From NCBI RefSeq assembly GCF_000378985.1, contig NZ_KB905370.1, positions 3,617,342 through 3,681,341 on the forward strand: a stretch of 64,000 bases of DNA, given 5' to 3'. Shown piece after piece: positions 61,753 to 64,000 of this stretch. A program made the translations under genes and the position numbers. The notes beneath the pieces are model-generated. The model saw nothing but the letters and a program-made list of their open reading frames with translations, was not told where the DNA came from and did not search any database. The stretch's first letter is position 1. Each line of letters starts with the position of its first letter. Origin of the DNA: Ensifer sp. BR816 (lineage in GTDB: Bacteria > Pseudomonadota > Alphaproteobacteria > Rhizobiales > Rhizobiaceae).

Positions 61753-62778
61753 ATGAGTTCGAATAGACTTGCCGGAATGGTGAAACTAGCCCTTTTGGTC
61801 GGAAGCCTGCAGTTAGGCTCGATCGGCCTTGCCGCCGCTGATACGACGCTTTTGAACGTGTCCTATGACCCGACACGGGAACTCTACAAGGATTTCAACG
61901 CCGCCTTCGCCGAGAAATGGCAGGCGGACACGGGCGAGACCGTGACGATCCAAACCTCGCATGGCGGCTCGGGCAAGCAGGCCCGCTCGGTGATCGACGG
62001 GCTCGAGGCCGATGTGGTGACGCTGGCGCTCGAGGCCGATATCGACGCAATCGCCAAGGCGACCGGCAAGATCCCGGCCGACTGGAAGTCCCGCCTGGAC
62101 AACAACAGCGCTCCCTATACGTCAACGATCGTCTTCCTGGTCCGCAAGGGCAACCCGAAGGGCATCAAGGACTGGGGTGACTTGACCCAGGACGGCATCC
62201 AGGTCATCACGCCGAACCCGAAGACCTCGGGCGGCGCCCGCTGGAACTTCCTCGCCGCCTGGGCCTGGGCCCGCGCCGCCAATGGTGGCGACGACGCCAA
62301 GGCGCAGCAATATGTGGCGCAACTCTTCAAGCACGTGCCGGTGCTGGATACCGGTGCGCGCGGCGCAACCACCACCTTCGTCCAGCGTGGCCTCGGCGAC
62401 GTGCTGCTCGCCTGGGAGAACGAAGCCTATCTTTCGCTCGAAGAACTCGGCCCCGATAATTTCGAGATCGTCACGCCGTCGATTTCGATCAAGGCGGAAC
62501 CGCCGGTGGCGCTCGTCGACGGCAATGTCGACGCGAAGGGTACGCGCAAGGTGGCGGAAGCCTATCTCGACTATCTCTACAGCGACGCCGGGCAGAAGAT
62601 CGCCGCCAAGCACTACTACCGGCCGTTCAAGCCGGAGCTTGCCGACCCGAAGGACACGGCCCGCTTTGCCGATGTGAAACTCGTCACTATTGACGAATTC
62701 GGCGGTTGGAAGGAAGCTCAGCCGAAATTCTTCGCCGACGGTGGGGTTTTCGACCAGATCTACAAGCCGGGACAATAA
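61753..62778 (+). CDS. cysP: Sulfate/thiosulfate ABC transporter, binding protein
   Basis: 341 residues from ATG 61753 with GGAGG upstream. Signal peptide M-S-S-N-R-L-A-G-M-V-K-L-A-L-L-V ... A-A-A. The mature start L-L-N-V-S-Y-D-P-T-R-E-L-Y is the classic motif of the Sbp/CysP family, followed by T-S-H-G-G-S-G-K-Q-A. It binds sulfate (or thiosulfate) in the periplasm. First gene of cysP-T-W; sbp is an equally valid name. Confidence 0.93.
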   Translation: MSSNRLAGMVKLALLVGSLQLGSIGLAAADTTLLNVSYDPTRELYKDFNAAFAEKWQADTGETVTIQTSHGGSGKQARSVIDGLEADVVTLALEADIDAIAKATGKIPADWKSRLDNNSAPYTSTIVFLVRKGNPKGIKDWGDLTQDGIQVITPNPKTSGGARWNFLAAWAWARAANGGDDAKAQQYVAQLFKHVPVLDTGARGATTTFVQRGLGDVLLAWENEAYLSLEELGPDNFEIVTPSISIKAEPPVALVDGNVDAKGTRKVAEAYLDYLYSDAGQKIAAKHYYRPFKPELADPKDTARFADVKLVTIDEFGGWKEAQPKFFADGGVFDQIYKPGQ

Positions 62779-62784
62779 CACCAC

Positions 62785-63642
62785 ATGGCCTTTCGCAGCA
62801 GCACGCGATGGCGGTTTCGGCAGCCGAGTGTCATTCCGGGTTTCGGATTGGCGCTCGGCGTGACACTGACATGGCTTACCCTCATCGTCCTCATTCCCCT
62901 CTCCGGCCTGATCTGGCGCTCAAGCGGCCTCGGCTGGTCCAATTTCATGTCGCTGGTCCTTGACGAGCGCACCGTCAATGCCTTGACGATCAGCTTCGGC
63001 ACGGCCTTCATCGCCGCGGTCGTCAACCTGTTCTTCGGCGTCGTCCTCGCCTGGGTGCTTGTGCGTTATCGGTTCCCGGGCAAGCGGGTGATCGACGCCA
63101 TGGTCGATCTGCCCTTCGCACTGCCGACGGCGGTTGCCGGCATTGCCTTGACGGCGCTCTATGCGCCGAACGGCTGGATAGGCTCGATCCTCGAACCGCT
63201 CGGCATCAAGATCGCCTTTACCCCGGCCGGCATCGTCGTGGCGCTCGTCTTCGTCGGCCTCCCCTTCGTCGTCCGCACGGTGCAACCGGTCATGGAGGAA
63301 ATCGACAAGGAGGTCGAAGAGGCCGCGGCAACGCTCGGCGCCAACCGCTACCAGACGATCAGCCGGGTGCTGCTGCCGGGGCTGCTTCCGGCCGGACTGA
63401 CGGGCTTTGCCCTTGCCTTTGCCCGCGGCGTCGGCGAATACGGCTCGGTGATCTTCATCGCCGGCAACCTGCCCTATGTCTCGGAAATCGCACCGCTGCT
63501 GATCATTATCCGTCTGGAGGAATTCAACTATCCCGCCGCGACCGCAATCGCCACGGTGATGCTGTTCCTCTCCTTCATCATGCTGCTGGTCATCAACAGC
63601 ATCCAATCCTGGAGCAGACGGAGATACAGCAATGGCGCTTGA
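62785..63642 (+). CDS. cysT: Sulfate ABC transporter, permease CysT
   Basis: 285 residues, six membrane segments, EAA loop [13 protein letters not shown] near residue 178. It forms the channel with CysW. Six bases after cysP; its end overlaps the cysW start by 11 bases. Confidence 0.95.
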   Translation: MAFRSSTRWRFRQPSVIPGFGLALGVTLTWLTLIVLIPLSGLIWRSSGLGWSNFMSLVLDERTVNALTISFGTAFIAAVVNLFFGVVLAWVLVRYRFPGKRVIDAMVDLPFALPTAVAGIALTALYAPNGWIGSILEPLGIKIAFTPAGIVVALVFVGLPFVVRTVQPVMEEIDKEVEEAAATLGANRYQTISRVLLPGLLPAGLTGFALAFARGVGEYGSVIFIAGNLPYVSEIAPLLIIIRLEEFNYPAATAIATVMLFLSFIMLLVINSIQSWSRRRYSNGA

Positions 63643-64000
63643 TACCAGCTCGGCGCCGGCGGCGGCGCCATCCAAACTCGTCAAAGCGGCAACCTCGGAA
63701 ACGCGAATTGCGCGCCTGACCCTGATCGCCGTTGCGCTCGGATTCGTTGCCCTTTTCCTGCTCCTGCCACTAGCGACCGTCTTCATCGAAGCGTTTCGGA
63801 AAGGGCCGGTCGAGTTCGCGACCGCGCTCCGCGATCCCGAAACCTTTTCGGCCATCCGCCTGACGCTGATCGTCGCCGTGATCGCCGTGCCGCTGAACCT
63901 GGTCTTCGGGGTGGCCGCCGCCTGGGCCATCGCCAAGTTCGAGTTCAAGGGCAAGGCGTTCCTGACGACCCTGATAGACCTCCCCTTCTCCGTATCGCCG
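63632..64000 (+). CDS. cysW: Sulfate ABC transporter, permease CysW (3' end outside the window)
   Basis: The first 123 residues of a frame that is open to the window edge: M-A-L-D-T-S-S-A-P, a charged stretch, then membrane segments [16 protein letters not shown] and [13 protein letters not shown]. The [11 protein letters not shown] motif and [11 protein letters not shown] are typical of CysW. A cysA ATPase gene is expected next. Confidence 0.92.
   Translation, partial: MALDTSSAPAAAPSKLVKAATSETRIARLTLIAVALGFVALFLLLPLATVFIEAFRKGPVEFATALRDPETFSAIRLTLIVAVIAVPLNLVFGVAAAWAIAKFEFKGKAFLTTLIDLPFSVSP

Overview
The window is 64 kb of high-GC alphaproteobacterial chromosome. Ensifer/Sinorhizobium or a close relative is the best guess. 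The reasons are the CysNC/CysD pair, the cysP-T-W transporter, the many ABC importers, and four copies of an intergenic repeat (core near TCAAAGTGCTACAGCG) that I recognise from rhizobial genomes. No rRNA, tRNA or CRISPR array was found.

Left to right. 1-4.0 kb: tail of a surface-polysaccharide cluster (GT4 glycosyltransferase, a WcbI-like stub, a DUF6270-heparinase fusion). 4.0-7.9 kb: a decayed ORF pair, a membrane protein plus membrane-anchored ClpP-fold protease pair, a ParDE toxin-antitoxin module with a clear operator, and two small proteins. 8.0-13.6 kb: Do-type protease, OsmC protein, an MFS exporter with a divergent TetR regulator and three operator palindromes, and an L,D-transpeptidase/OmpA-lipoprotein pair. 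13.7-15.5 kb: a broken serine recombinase with an intact 36-bp palindrome at its start, and small ORFs. 15.5-22.3 kb: a NarL-type two-component pair and a SGNH protein // SxtJ-DUF5989-carbamoyltransferase cluster. 22.5-31.6 kb: a PepSY-like protein, twin HME-RND pumps around a short adaptor, and an ICMT-like methyltransferase. 31.6-33.4 kb: a scar with two insertion-sequence fragments, bracketed by inverted rhizobial repeats. 33.4-39.7 kb: a WbpM/CapD-type dehydratase, two glycosyltransferases and an RTX protein. 39.7-48.1 kb (minus strand): a compact run cysD-cysNC-cysQ-asnB-PHP-ATP-grasp-SDR. 48.3-55.9 kb: a ROK regulator and a sugar ABC importer with a SIS isomerase/deglycase and a PfkB kinase. 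55.9-61.5 kb: a polar amino-acid ABC importer with RidA and IclR, divergent from a D-threonine aldolase/D-serine dehydratase-like enzyme. 61.7-64 kb: sulfate importer genes, the last one cut by the window edge.

Functional themes. Surface polysaccharide synthesis and modification dominates: glycosyltransferases, a nucleotide-sugar dehydratase, a heparinase-like enzyme, and PAPS supply with PAP recycling. PAPS is made and PAP recycled without a PAPS reductase or sulfotransferase in view, which suggests sulfation of a cell-surface product by an enzyme encoded elsewhere. The two importer loci each carry a matching enzyme set and regulator, so their substrates can be guessed: a phosphorylated amino-sugar or Amadori compound for one, a D-hydroxy-amino acid for the other. 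The least explained units are the carbamoyltransferase/SxtJ/DUF5989/SGNH cluster, the coiled-coil membrane protein/ClpP-like pair, and the seven-gene sulfation-type operon.
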